In this document: positions 15,797 to 23,341 of the stretch, piece after piece | Position numbering within the stretch: the first letter of the stretch is position 1 | Layout: each line of letters opens with the position of its first letter | Source of the DNA: DASYQV01 sp036005125 | GTDB taxonomy: Bacteria; Acidobacteriota; Vicinamibacteria; Vicinamibacterales; UBA2999 | Assembly: GCA_036005125.1 (NCBI GenBank) | Contig: DASYQV010000082.1 | Span: 1-42,996, forward strand | DNA: 42,996 nucleotides | Direction of reading: 5' to 3' | Program-made: the position numbers and the translations under genes | The notes under the pieces: model-generated | Databases searched by the model: none | Told to the model about the DNA's origin: nothing | What the model saw: only the letters and a program-made list of their open reading frames with translations

Positions 15797-17050
15797 ATGC
15801 ACGAGACACTGCTCGACCTGCTCCGTTGCCCGTTCTGCGGCACCCGCCTCTCCCTCGTCGACAACGAGGCGCTCGTGCGGACCGGCGACCGCATCGAATC
15901 GGGCGTGCTCGGCTGCGAGTGCTGTGCGTTTCCGATCGTCGCGGGCATTCCCGTGCTGATCGCCGATGACCCCACACGAGACGCCATGCACGCGCTCGAG
16001 GCGGGCCGGCGTGAAGAAGCGCTCTTCATGCTGCTCGGGCTCGACGACGCACGCGCGGACGCGTTCCGGACGTTCCTCGCGCGCGGCGCCGAAGCGACCT
16101 ATCGTGACGCGCTTGCGATTCTCAGCCCTGACGCCGAGGGAGCGTACTTCGCGTACCGCTTCTCGGATCCCACGTACGCGATGGCCGAAGGGCTCCTGCA
16201 CGCCATCGGGCAGCGGCGATGGACCGTGGCCGGCCGCTGCCTGGACCTCTGCGGCGGCTCGGGACACCTCACCCGGGTGCTGATCGGTCTACAGTCCGGC
16301 ACTGACGCACCGCTCCCGGGCACGGTTCTCGCCGATCTGTTTTTCTGGAAGCTCTGGCTCGCAGCGCGTTTCACGTCGCCAGGATGCGCACCCGTCTGTT
16401 GCGACGCCAATCAGCCGCTGCCGTTCGCGCGCAACACCTTTTCGCTCGTCGTGCTCTCGGATGCGTTTCCGTACATCTGGCACAAGCGTCTGCTGGCGGA
16501 CGAGATGACGCGGCTTGCCGGTGGGGAGGGCGTCGTCGTGATGCCACACCTGCACAACGCCCTCGGCGAGAACCTCTCGGCGGGGAATCCGCTCACGCCG
16601 ACCGCGTATCGCGATCTCTTTTCTTCGCAGCACCCGCGGCTGTTCAGCGACGAACAACTGCTCGCCGGGATCCTCGCGCAGCGCCGGGTGGATCTGACTC
16701 GCGACGTGTCGCCGGCGGAGCTCGGGACCGAGCCTTCGTTGACGCTCGTCGCGAGCCGCCGTGGCGATCTCTTCAGTAAGTACGACCTGCCGATCGCACA
16801 GAGCGTGTTGGGAGAGTTGAGGGTCAACCCGTTGTATCGGGTGGAGCGTCGAGCCGGCTCGTCGATCCTGACGCTGACCTTTCCCACGCCCGAATACGAG
16901 GAGGAGTTCGGCGCGTGCCGGCAGTATCTACCAGAGACCCTCGCCGTCGATGCAGATCTGAGCGGCAGGATTGTTCCCGAAATGCTCGGATCCGCGTACG
17001 ACGACCTGCGACGTCGGCGCATCGTCATCGACGCGCCGCTGCACTACTGA
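15797..17050 (+). CDS. Class I SAM methyltransferase with N-terminal Trm112-like zinc ribbon
   Basis: 417 residues with start ATG 15797; an in-frame ATG at 15755 is discarded because its residues come from repeat DNA. Residues 5-50 form a Trm112-like domain: LLDLLRCPFCGTRL with a CxxC pair, then CECCAFPIVAGIPVLI with a second CxxC. From about residue 150 a Rossmann methyltransferase follows, with motif I CLDLCGGSGHLTRVL, VCCDANQPLPFARNTFSLVV as motif IV region and a C-terminal half of unclear role. Similar ribbons start SAM-dependent enzymes acting on sugars or glycolipids. It is the last gene of the glycan locus and may methylate a sugar; the substrate is inferred from position only. Confidence 0.82.
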   Translation: MHETLLDLLRCPFCGTRLSLVDNEALVRTGDRIESGVLGCECCAFPIVAGIPVLIADDPTRDAMHALEAGRREEALFMLLGLDDARADAFRTFLARGAEATYRDALAILSPDAEGAYFAYRFSDPTYAMAEGLLHAIGQRRWTVAGRCLDLCGGSGHLTRVLIGLQSGTDAPLPGTVLADLFFWKLWLAARFTSPGCAPVCCDANQPLPFARNTFSLVVLSDAFPYIWHKRLLADEMTRLAGGEGVVVMPHLHNALGENLSAGNPLTPTAYRDLFSSQHPRLFSDEQLLAGILAQRRVDLTRDVSPAELGTEPSLTLVASRRGDLFSKYDLPIAQSVLGELRVNPLYRVERRAGSSILTLTFPTPEYEEEFGACRQYLPETLAVDADLSGRIVPEMLGSAYDDLRRRRIVIDAPLHY

Positions 17051-17075
17051 CACACGCAGCAGGGTCCTGCGGGGC

Positions 17076-17095
17076 GCCGCATCTCGAGATGCGGC
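17076..17095. repeat. Perfect 20-bp palindrome of the REP-like family
   Basis: GCCGCATCT CG AGATGCGGC is a perfect inverted repeat followed by CTACG, the same hairpin seen at 5828-5848 and 15742-15761. It lies between the convergent stops of the methyltransferase (17050) and sulfatase (17101) genes, which suggests a two-way transcription barrier or a transposable palindrome tolerated there. Confidence 0.75.
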
Positions 17096-17100
17096 CTACG

Positions 17101-18753
17101 TCACTCCTCGTCCCCGAAAGCATCGAGCAGGATCGGGAGCAGCGTATCCATCCGCGCCACCGCGGGACCACCAGGGGCCAGCCCCTCGCGGAAACGATGC
17201 TGGCGCAGCCGATCGAGCACGCCTTGCCGGCCGGCGATCACGTGAATGGGAACCTCCCACGACGCACCGGGGCCGCTGACCAGGCCAGGCGGCTGGTGAT
17301 CGCCGATCAGAATCATGACGAGATCGCGATCGGCGCGCAGCCGAAGGTAGCCGCCCATCGTGGCGTACGCGTACGCGAGCGAGTGAACGTAGCTCGGCCC
17401 GAGGTTGAGCCAGTCTGGCGTCTCCGCCCAGGCGCGGTTGAGATCGGCCCTGTCGTACGCATCCGGCCTCAGGACACGCGTCCAGTCCGCCTGATAGGGA
17501 GGCGCTGGCGTGAACGGCGCATGCGTGGTAATCGTCGGGAAGAAAATGAATACGGGCCGCCGCGGCAGCGGCGCGATTTCCTGCGCATCGGCGCGCGCGA
17601 GCGCAAACTGATCGTTGATGTCCCACCACCCGAACGGTGGTCCGTGGTAGTCGAGCCGTGCGCGATCGTAGATGGCCTCGAACCCGAAGAACGAACCCTC
17701 CGGCCAGCTTCGCAACAGCCCTGGCATGATCGCGACCGTACGGTACCTGTGACGCCCGAATGCCTTGACGAGCGTATCGCGGTGCTGGGCCATCAGCCGG
17801 ATGCTCGTGCGCTCGTCCCGGACCTCGGTTCCCGAGAGCAGGCTGACGTGCGCAAGCCATGACCCGCCGCCGAAGGTCGTCGACTCGACGAACGCGGAGA
17901 CCACCGAGCGGCCGGTGTCGCGAATGTCGGCGTCGAAACGCTCGCGGCTCGCGGCCAGCGGCCCGACGAATTCGGGACGTTGCCAGCTCACAGCGCCATA
18001 GGATTCGAGAAAGATCAGCAACACGTCAGCGCCGCTGACGCGCGCGAGGTCGGAACGCATCGGCGGCGGCGGCTCGAGGGTCCGCAGGCCTGCTCCGGTC
18101 ATCTCGGAGCCGAGCTCGCTCAGCACGCGCGCGAAGGTCGGTATCACAGGCTCCGCAAACCGGACAGACGGAAGGATTCGATCGTCGAAGCGCTGGACAC
18201 CCCATAACAGAAGCATGGCAGCCGCCGTCACGCCCAGCACACGGCGCGCGCCCGGATGCCCCGTGGCATCGTTCACTTGCTGCACCGCCCAGCGTACGGG
18301 CACATATATGAGCACGGGCAGCAGCATCACTCCGAGAACAACGCCTGCAGCAAGCCACGGATTGGCGACGAAGGCAAACATCGCGCCGACATCCGGAACG
18401 AACCGCAGGTCCCAGTACAAATTAATCTCTCTTCCGTAGAGAGCGCGGACGGTCACGTCCACATAGTGACCGACGACCAGCAGGACCCAGAGGATTGCGA
18501 GACAGCGCTGAGTCGCCCGAGGCCACGCGCTCAGCCACCGCCGTCCCAGCGCCAGGCCAAGGATGCAGACGGCCAGTTCGACGGACAACGATCCACCCAA
18601 CCGGATGCCCAAGGTCGGCCACACGTTGGCGAATGTCAGCGACGCGTTGAGCGCCGCGAGAGCGACAGCGACGGCGACCCAGTGCAGGGCCGCCACGCCG
18701 TGAGCCCCCTCACCCGCCTTCCCCGTGGACCGGACGTGTTCTTCTCTCGCCAC
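17101..18753 (-). CDS. LTA-synthase-like sulfatase-family membrane protein (phosphoglycerol/phosphoethanolamine transferase type)
   Basis: 550 residues with a GTG start at 18753, three bases after the preceding stop. The first 200 residues hold about five membrane helices (for example VAVAVALAALNASLTF and LAILWVLLVVGHYVDV). The rest is an alkaline-phosphatase-fold domain of the sulfatase superfamily: DVLLIFLESYGA at the first metal site, ESTTFGGGSWLAH near 295 with the candidate Thr/Ser nucleophile, and LIGDHQPP near 483 with the metal-binding Asp-His. This layout matches LtaS, OpgB and EptA-like enzymes that move phospho-alcohol headgroups onto glycans or lipids at the outer face of the membrane. 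It is in an operon with a CDP-alcohol phosphatidyltransferase, which could supply the lipid donor. Confidence 0.85.
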   Translation of the reverse strand: MAREEHVRSTGKAGEGAHGVAALHWVAVAVALAALNASLTFANVWPTLGIRLGGSLSVELAVCILGLALGRRWLSAWPRATQRCLAILWVLLVVGHYVDVTVRALYGREINLYWDLRFVPDVGAMFAFVANPWLAAGVVLGVMLLPVLIYVPVRWAVQQVNDATGHPGARRVLGVTAAAMLLLWGVQRFDDRILPSVRFAEPVIPTFARVLSELGSEMTGAGLRTLEPPPPMRSDLARVSGADVLLIFLESYGAVSWQRPEFVGPLAASRERFDADIRDTGRSVVSAFVESTTFGGGSWLAHVSLLSGTEVRDERTSIRLMAQHRDTLVKAFGRHRYRTVAIMPGLLRSWPEGSFFGFEAIYDRARLDYHGPPFGWWDINDQFALARADAQEIAPLPRRPVFIFFPTITTHAPFTPAPPYQADWTRVLRPDAYDRADLNRAWAETPDWLNLGPSYVHSLAYAYATMGGYLRLRADRDLVMILIGDHQPPGLVSGPGASWEVPIHVIAGRQGVLDRLRQHRFREGLAPGGPAVARMDTLLPILLDAFGDEE

Positions 18754-18756
18754 GTT

Positions 18757-18918
18757 TCACTTCGACAGGCTCAGCGGCATCCCGGAGCCCCCAATCGCCA
18801 GCGCGAGCAGGCTGCCGAGAACCGGCGGCCCGTACGCGTTCGTCAGGTAGATCCCCATGATGACCGATAGGGCTCGCAATCCAGCGGCGCTCCGGCTGGC
18901 ATGTCCCAGAACGGCCAT
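18757..18918 (-). CDS. Small membrane protein, 53 residues, unknown function
   Basis: ATG 18918 is preceded by GGAG at 18924-18927, which overlaps the upstream gene's stop. The stop at 18757 lies three bases before the sulfatase start. The packing (gaps of 2 and 3 bp) and ribosome-binding site support a real gene. The protein is mostly hydrophobic from about residue 10 to 48 (LRALSVIMGIYLTNAYGPP and VLGSLLALAIGGSG), enough for one or two membrane segments. I recognise no family. The last residues coincide with a CTTCGACAGGCTCAG stretch that is common as intergenic repeat DNA, so the C-terminus could be secondary. Confidence 0.55.
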   Translation of the reverse strand: MAVLGHASRSAAGLRALSVIMGIYLTNAYGPPVLGSLLALAIGGSGMPLSLSK

Positions 18919-18920
18919 GA

Positions 18921-19652
18921 CTACTCCAATCTCCACAGACGGCGCACGTCTGCCGCAAACGACCACGTCAGTGCGGCCAGCGTGGAGGCAACCACAATCG
19001 CGCTGAGCGGCGGCGGAACGACAGGCGCCAGCGCCACGCTCAGGCCTGCCATGTGACACGCGCTGATGACCCTGGCGCGGCGGGTCGGCCGCAGAGGACG
19101 CGCCATCCATGGCAGCCACGATCCCGCCAGGATGAAGGCGTATCTCATCATCCCACCGAGGAGAATCCACGGACCGGTCTTTGTGTGTTGCCACACGAGA
19201 ATCGACATCGCCATCACGAACACCGCGTCGGTTTCCATGTCGAACCGCGCGCCAAATATGCTCGCCATCCGGCTGCGGCGCGCGAGAAAGCCGTCGACGC
19301 CGTCGAGCACCGTCATGATCACCGCGGCGCCCGAAGCCGCCCCCGCAACGCGCGGGGTCGTCGGCTCGCCGATCAGGCCCGCAATGAGCGCCACCAGCAT
19401 CGCCCGGATCATCGTGACGTGGTTGGCAGGCCCGAAGCGTAAGAACGGATGGTGGTCGCCGACGAATCCAAAGGCGATCATCATCGTCGTCCCGAACACC
19501 ACCGCAGCCTTCGCCGCATAGAGCACGCCAAGCTGCAGCGGCGGGCGGGCAACCCACGCGATGGCAATGACACCTGCCAGCCCGAGTGCAATCGCGCGAA
19601 GGACGCTCTCGCGAAGAGGCGTCTCGGGCGCATGCCAGCCAAGTACGCTCAT
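18921..19652 (-). CDS. CDP-alcohol phosphatidyltransferase family protein
   Basis: 243 residues from ATG 19652. The family signature is complete: DGVDGFLAR at about residue 116, then GARFDMETD with the last two Asp, matching D-x2-DG-x2-AR-x8-G-x3-D-x3-D. These Asp residues bind two metals and CDP-alcohol; the enzyme swaps CMP for an alcohol to make a phospholipid or phosphodiester. Several membrane helices are evident (VLRAIALGLAGVIAIAWV and MIRAMLVALIAGLIG). A longer frame to 19730 is rejected because its extra residues are encoded by a heptamer repeat. It is the first gene of a minus-strand operon with the small protein and sulfatase, and is divergent from the GT4 operon of the pteridine-like locus. 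The alcohol is unknown. Confidence 0.88.
   Translation of the reverse strand: MSVLGWHAPETPLRESVLRAIALGLAGVIAIAWVARPPLQLGVLYAAKAAVVFGTTMMIAFGFVGDHHPFLRFGPANHVTMIRAMLVALIAGLIGEPTTPRVAGAASGAAVIMTVLDGVDGFLARRSRMASIFGARFDMETDAVFVMAMSILVWQHTKTGPWILLGGMMRYAFILAGSWLPWMARPLRPTRRARVISACHMAGLSVALAPVVPPPLSAIVVASTLAALTWSFAADVRRLWRLE
18924..18927 (-). promoter_or_regulatory. Shine-Dalgarno (GGAG) for the 53-residue gene
   Basis: GGAG on the minus strand lies five bases before ATG 18918, with the upstream gene's TAG in the spacer. It is the main evidence that the short frame is translated by coupling. Confidence 0.6.
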
Positions 19653-19670
19653 GAATGATCCGGACCCTTC

Positions 19671-19749
19671 AATTCTTGATTCTTGATTCTTGATTCTCGA
19701 TTCTCGATTTGGGGTCCGATCGGAAATCAAGAATCATGAATCATGAATA
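19671..19749. repeat. Heptamer tandem repeat with inverted arm
   Basis: Left part: three ATTCTTG units then two ATTCTCG units. After a GGGGTCCGATCGG centre the right part reads GAAATCAAGAATCATGAATCATGAATAA, roughly the inverse of the left. It lies in the divergent region between the CDP-alcohol phosphatidyltransferase and GT4 genes. A similar heptamer array lies at 25918-26009. The remaining divergent DNA to 19846 shows no clear promoter. Confidence 0.75.
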
Positions 19750-19846
19750 ATCCGGCACCCGAGGCGTTCTGAATTCTCCGCGTTCTCACGCAGGGCATGC
19801 AGACGCATTGTAACGGCGTCGCGTTCCGCAACAGAATGGGCGGGGA

Positions 19847-20896
19847 ATGCGCTCAGTCGTGCTTGTCGTCCCCGGACGGCTCGATAACCCCACGGGCGGC
19901 TACCAATATGACCGGCGCATGTCGGAAGGCCTGTGCCAGCATGGCTGGTCGGTCGATGTCCGGGAGCTCGATGAGAGCTTTCCGTATCCCTCGTCCAAGG
20001 CACTCGACCACGCTGCCGAGGTGTTGGCCGATCTTCCCCATGGCACTCGCCTGCTCGTCGACGGTCTGGCGCTCGGAGCGATGCCTGAGATTATTGAACA
20101 TGAAGCGGCGCGCCTTCGAATCGCCGCGCTCGTTCATCTTCCGCTCGGTGCCGACGTCGGCATCGATCGGAACACGGCCGCGCGGCTCGAGGCCGCCGAG
20201 CGCCGCGCGCTGGCCGCTGCCGCGCTCATCATCGTCACCGGCAAGGCCACGCTCCCCATGCTTGCCAAGTACGGGCTCGCGCCCAGTCGGATCATCGTCG
20301 TCGAGCCGGGGACGATGCCAGCGGCGCTGTCGCGAGGCTCGGGAGGAAAGCCGCTGGAGCTCCTGTCGGTTGCGACGCTCAACCCGATCAAAGGACATGA
20401 GATTCTGATTGAGGCGCTTTCATCAGCGCCCCGGAACTGCTGGCATCTCACTTGCGCCGGCAGCATCACAAGGCATCCGGAAACGGCCGATCGGGTACGC
20501 GCCGCGATACGAAGGTTGCATCTGGAAGATCGGATTACGCTGGCCGGCGAGCTCGACGCCGCTGAGCTCGACGGGTACTACGATCGCGCGGACGTGTTCG
20601 TCCTCGCGACGCTGCAAGAGACGTACGGCATGGCCGTGGCCGAAGCGTTGGCGCGCGGGCTGCCTGTTGTCAGCACGACGACCGGCGCGATTGCCGATCT
20701 CGTTGGCGACGATGCAGGCCTGCTGGTTCCACCGGGAGATACCAGGGCACTTGCCGGAGCGCTCGGTCGCATCGTCAGTGATGATAGCTTGCGTGCCCGG
20801 CTCGCCGCGGGCGCGCGGCGGGTGCGCGAACGGTTACCGACCTGGGAACGGGCCGCCGCCGAGATGGCTGCCGCGCTGGAGCACCTCGACAGGTGA
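19847..20896 (+). CDS. Glycosyltransferase family 4
   Basis: 349 residues, with GGCGGGGA just before ATG 19847. GT-B features are VVPGRLDNPTGGYQYDRRM (N-terminal loop), LLSVATLNPIKGHEILIEAL at the start of the donor domain and LATLQETYGMAVAEALARG with the EX7E pattern (Glu near 262 and 270). It opens a four-gene plus-strand operon (GT4, methyltransferase, FkbM, creatininase) with overlapping or nearly touching genes. In this setting it may put a sugar on a GTP-derived heterocycle or on a lipid carrier; neither can be read from the sequence. Confidence 0.9.
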   Translation: MRSVVLVVPGRLDNPTGGYQYDRRMSEGLCQHGWSVDVRELDESFPYPSSKALDHAAEVLADLPHGTRLLVDGLALGAMPEIIEHEAARLRIAALVHLPLGADVGIDRNTAARLEAAERRALAAAALIIVTGKATLPMLAKYGLAPSRIIVVEPGTMPAALSRGSGGKPLELLSVATLNPIKGHEILIEALSSAPRNCWHLTCAGSITRHPETADRVRAAIRRLHLEDRITLAGELDAAELDGYYDRADVFVLATLQETYGMAVAEALARGLPVVSTTTGAIADLVGDDAGLLVPPGDTRALAGALGRIVSDDSLRARLAAGARRVRERLPTWERAAAEMAAALEHLDR

Positions 20897-21774
20897 TGGA
20901 TAACTCCCTCGCAACCTGGCTGCGACTGCGCGAGCCTGCCGATGCCGCGGCGCGGTCCGAGAGTCTGACGGAATGGATCGCGGCCGCGCTTCCACGAGAC
21001 GAGCCGATCCGCGCGGTCGACCTGGCCACGGGGACCGGCGCCAACCTCCGGTATCTGGCGCCCCGTCTCCCGAATCGCCAGCGCTGGCTCGTGGTCGATC
21101 GGGACGCTGTTCTGCTCGGGCTGATCGCGGATTTCACCTCCTCGTGGGCCGCGGCTCGACACTACGATGTCCGGACGTCTGCGAATGGATGCGTTATACG
21201 CGGCGAGCGCCTCGAGTGCGATGTCGAGACGAGGCAACTCGATCTGGGAAGCTCCATGGAAGTCGACCTCTTCGCGGGTCGTCATCTGGTGACCGCGTCG
21301 GCGCTCCTCGACCTCGTATCGGAGCGATGGCTGCGCGCGCTGGCGGCGCACTGTCGCGCGGCAGGCGCGGCAGCGCTCTTTGCCATCACCTACAATGGCT
21401 CGTCTTCCTGCTCGCCGGCGGAACCCGAGGACGAAATGATTCGCGATCTCCTGAACCGGCATCAGAAAAGAGACAAAGGGCTGAGCGGCCCCGCGGCGGG
21501 GCCCGATGCCGCCGAATGCGCGGTCCGCTGTTTCGAGGAGGTCGGTTATCGCGTCCGGACCGAGCCGAGCGACTGGATGCTGGGATCCGCCGAGCGCGAA
21601 CTTCAGCGACGCCTGGTCGAGGGCTGGGCGGACGCGGCGATGGAAATGCCTGATTGCGATGCTCCGACGATTGGGGGTTGGCGGGATCGGCGCATCGCGC
21701 ATCTCGACGCCGGCCGCTCGCGCATCGTCGTGGGGCACCTCTGCGTCGCATGTCTTCTTCCACAGGGCCGATGA
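20896..21774 (+). CDS. Class I SAM-dependent methyltransferase-like protein
   Basis: 292 residues. ATG 20896 shares a base with the GT4 stop (TGATG); GTG 20893 is an alternative. Motif I is AVDLATGTGANLRYLAPRL near residue 40, followed by WLVVDRD (acidic end of strand 2) and a motif IV-like VTASALLDLVSERW. The C-terminal third (GPDAAECAVRCFEEVGYRV) resembles small-molecule methyltransferases. Its stop overlaps the FkbM gene start as ATGA, so the two are coupled. The substrate is unknown; a sugar, a lipid headgroup or the pteridine-like product are possible. Confidence 0.85.
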   Translation: MDNSLATWLRLREPADAAARSESLTEWIAAALPRDEPIRAVDLATGTGANLRYLAPRLPNRQRWLVVDRDAVLLGLIADFTSSWAAARHYDVRTSANGCVIRGERLECDVETRQLDLGSSMEVDLFAGRHLVTASALLDLVSERWLRALAAHCRAAGAAALFAITYNGSSSCSPAEPEDEMIRDLLNRHQKRDKGLSGPAAGPDAAECAVRCFEEVGYRVRTEPSDWMLGSAERELQRRLVEGWADAAMEMPDCDAPTIGGWRDRRIAHLDAGRSRIVVGHLCVACLLPQGR

Positions 21775-22517
21775 GCAGTCCCGGCCGTATCGTTGGACTG
21801 CTCCGCTCCCTTGCCATTTATCATGCGATTCCTCTGCGACAGCGGCGCATGCGCCGCTTCTACCGTCAGTTCGTATCGCCGGGCGATCTGGTCTTCGACC
21901 TTGGCGCGCACGTGGGCAACCGCACGCGCGCGTTCGCGGCGATGGGGTGCCGCGTCGTGGCCGTGGAGCCGCAGCCGGACTTCGCGCGGCTGCTGCGCCT
22001 GTTCTTTGCCGGATCTCCACGCGTGGAGGTGATCGAAACGGCGGTCGGCAGCAACCGGGGACGCACATCGCTGTTCGTCAGCGAGCGCACCCCGACCGTG
22101 AGCACGATTGTGGCGCCGTGGCACGAGGCTCGTGCCCGTGAACCGGATTTCTCCGGCGTCGAGTGGAACCGCCGAGTCGAGGTTGAGACCACGACCGTGG
22201 ATGCGCTGATCGAACGATTCGGGATGCCCGCCTTCGTCAAGATCGACGTTGAAGGCTCCGAGCCGAGCGTGCTTGCAGGACTCAGCCGTCCAGTGCGCGC
22301 CTTGTCGTTCGAGTACCTGCCGCGCGCGCTGGACTATGCTCGTACGTGCGCGGCACGATTGGGCCAGCTCGGGCATTATCGATTCAACTGGTCGTCTGGC
22401 GAGTCATACCGCCTGGCGGTTGAGGCGTGGACGAGCGAAACCGAGTTATTCGCGGCCCTCCAAACAGCGGAGGCACAGCGTGTCCCCGGCGACGTTTACG
22501 CACGGCTTGAGTCGTAG
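21771..22517 (+). CDS. FkbM family methyltransferase
   Basis: 248 residues with start ATG 21771 overlapping the preceding stop by 4 bp; the frame is open upstream but those codons overlap the previous gene. Characteristic FkbM features are LVFDLGAHVGNRTRAF (SAM loop), VVAVEPQPD, and VDALIERFGMPAFVKIDVEG with the KIDVEG motif. FkbM proteins are O-methyltransferases acting on sugars, polyketides and similar hydroxyl groups. It is the third gene of the plus-strand operon, so the pathway probably adds at least one O-methyl group. Confidence 0.9.
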   Translation: MSSPGRIVGLLRSLAIYHAIPLRQRRMRRFYRQFVSPGDLVFDLGAHVGNRTRAFAAMGCRVVAVEPQPDFARLLRLFFAGSPRVEVIETAVGSNRGRTSLFVSERTPTVSTIVAPWHEARAREPDFSGVEWNRRVEVETTTVDALIERFGMPAFVKIDVEGSEPSVLAGLSRPVRALSFEYLPRALDYARTCAARLGQLGHYRFNWSSGESYRLAVEAWTSETELFAALQTAEAQRVPGDVYARLES

Positions 22518-22528
22518 GTCCACGCGCG

Positions 22529-23329
22529 ATGGCTGAGAATTCGATCCGCCACTGGCAGTCCATGACCACCGTCGATGCCGGTCGCGCGGCTGAGCGCGAT
22601 CCGGTGGTGATCCTGCCGCTTGCCTCCATCGAACAGCACGGCCCCCATCTGCCGCTCTCAACGGACCTCGACATCGGCATGGGGCTTCTCGCGAGCGCCT
22701 TCCGCCACCTGCCGGACGACTTTCCTGCCTGGGTGCTTCCCGCGCAGGCCGTGGGTTCCAGCAGGGAACACATGCGCTTCTCTGGAACGTTGAGCCTCGA
22801 TCCCGAGATTCTCAGCACCGTGATCCACCAATACGGGCTCGCGCTCGCCGGATGCGGCCTCAGGCGTCTGCTGCTCAGCAACAGCCACGGCGGCAATCGC
22901 GCGGTATTGGACACCGCAGGACTGAGGCTTCGCGAGGAACGAGGACTGCTGGTCGTGAAGGTCAACTACTTCGACCTCCCGCGTCCCGACGGACTGGATC
23001 TGCCAGAGTCGGAGTGGCGTCACGGGCTGCATGGTGGGGCGGTGGAAACCGCGATGATGCTGCACCTGCGTCCGGATCTGGTCCGAACCGGAGAGATTCG
23101 CGATGCCCCCGCTTTCGGAGAAGAGCTCGAGCGGACCATGCGTCGTCTGAGTGCCGAAGGAACCGTCTCCTTCTCTTGGCTCGCGGACGACCTCAATCGC
23201 TCGGGGGTCGTCGGGGATGCGCGGCAGGCAGATGCCGCGAAAGGCGAACGCCTCGTCGCGCACTATGGCGCGGCCCTGGCGGATGTGATCCGGGACGTCA
23301 GGGCGTTTCCGCTCGATCGGCTGGTGTGA
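22529..23329 (+). CDS. Creatininase-family amidohydrolase (ArfB/MftE-like fold)
   Basis: 266 residues, 11 bp after FkbM. Metal-binding motifs are intact: LASIEQHGPHLPLSTDLD near residue 27 (Glu, His, Asp), LLSNSHGGNRAVL near 113 and HGGAVETAMML near 169 with the second Glu. The family includes creatinine amidohydrolase, the mycofactocin protease MftE and archaeal ArfB, which removes formate from FAPy, the ring-opened GTP intermediate of flavin and F420 synthesis. Lying tail to tail, 12 bp apart, with a GTP cyclohydrolase II gene makes hydrolysis of a formamide or amide on a GTP-derived pyrimidine an attractive inference. Confidence 0.88.
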   Translation: MAENSIRHWQSMTTVDAGRAAERDPVVILPLASIEQHGPHLPLSTDLDIGMGLLASAFRHLPDDFPAWVLPAQAVGSSREHMRFSGTLSLDPEILSTVIHQYGLALAGCGLRRLLLSNSHGGNRAVLDTAGLRLREERGLLVVKVNYFDLPRPDGLDLPESEWRHGLHGGAVETAMMLHLRPDLVRTGEIRDAPAFGEELERTMRRLSAEGTVSFSWLADDLNRSGVVGDARQADAAKGERLVAHYGAALADVIRDVRAFPLDRLV

Positions 23330-23341
23330 GCAGGGTCGCGT

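Noticed and set aside
19652..19730. Longer N-terminus of the CDP-alcohol phosphatidyltransferase
   Set aside because: The extra residues (NRESRIKNQESRIEGS) are a direct translation of the heptamer repeat.
19671..19749. CRISPR-like array
   Set aside because: Units are seven bases with no spacers, and no cas genes are present.
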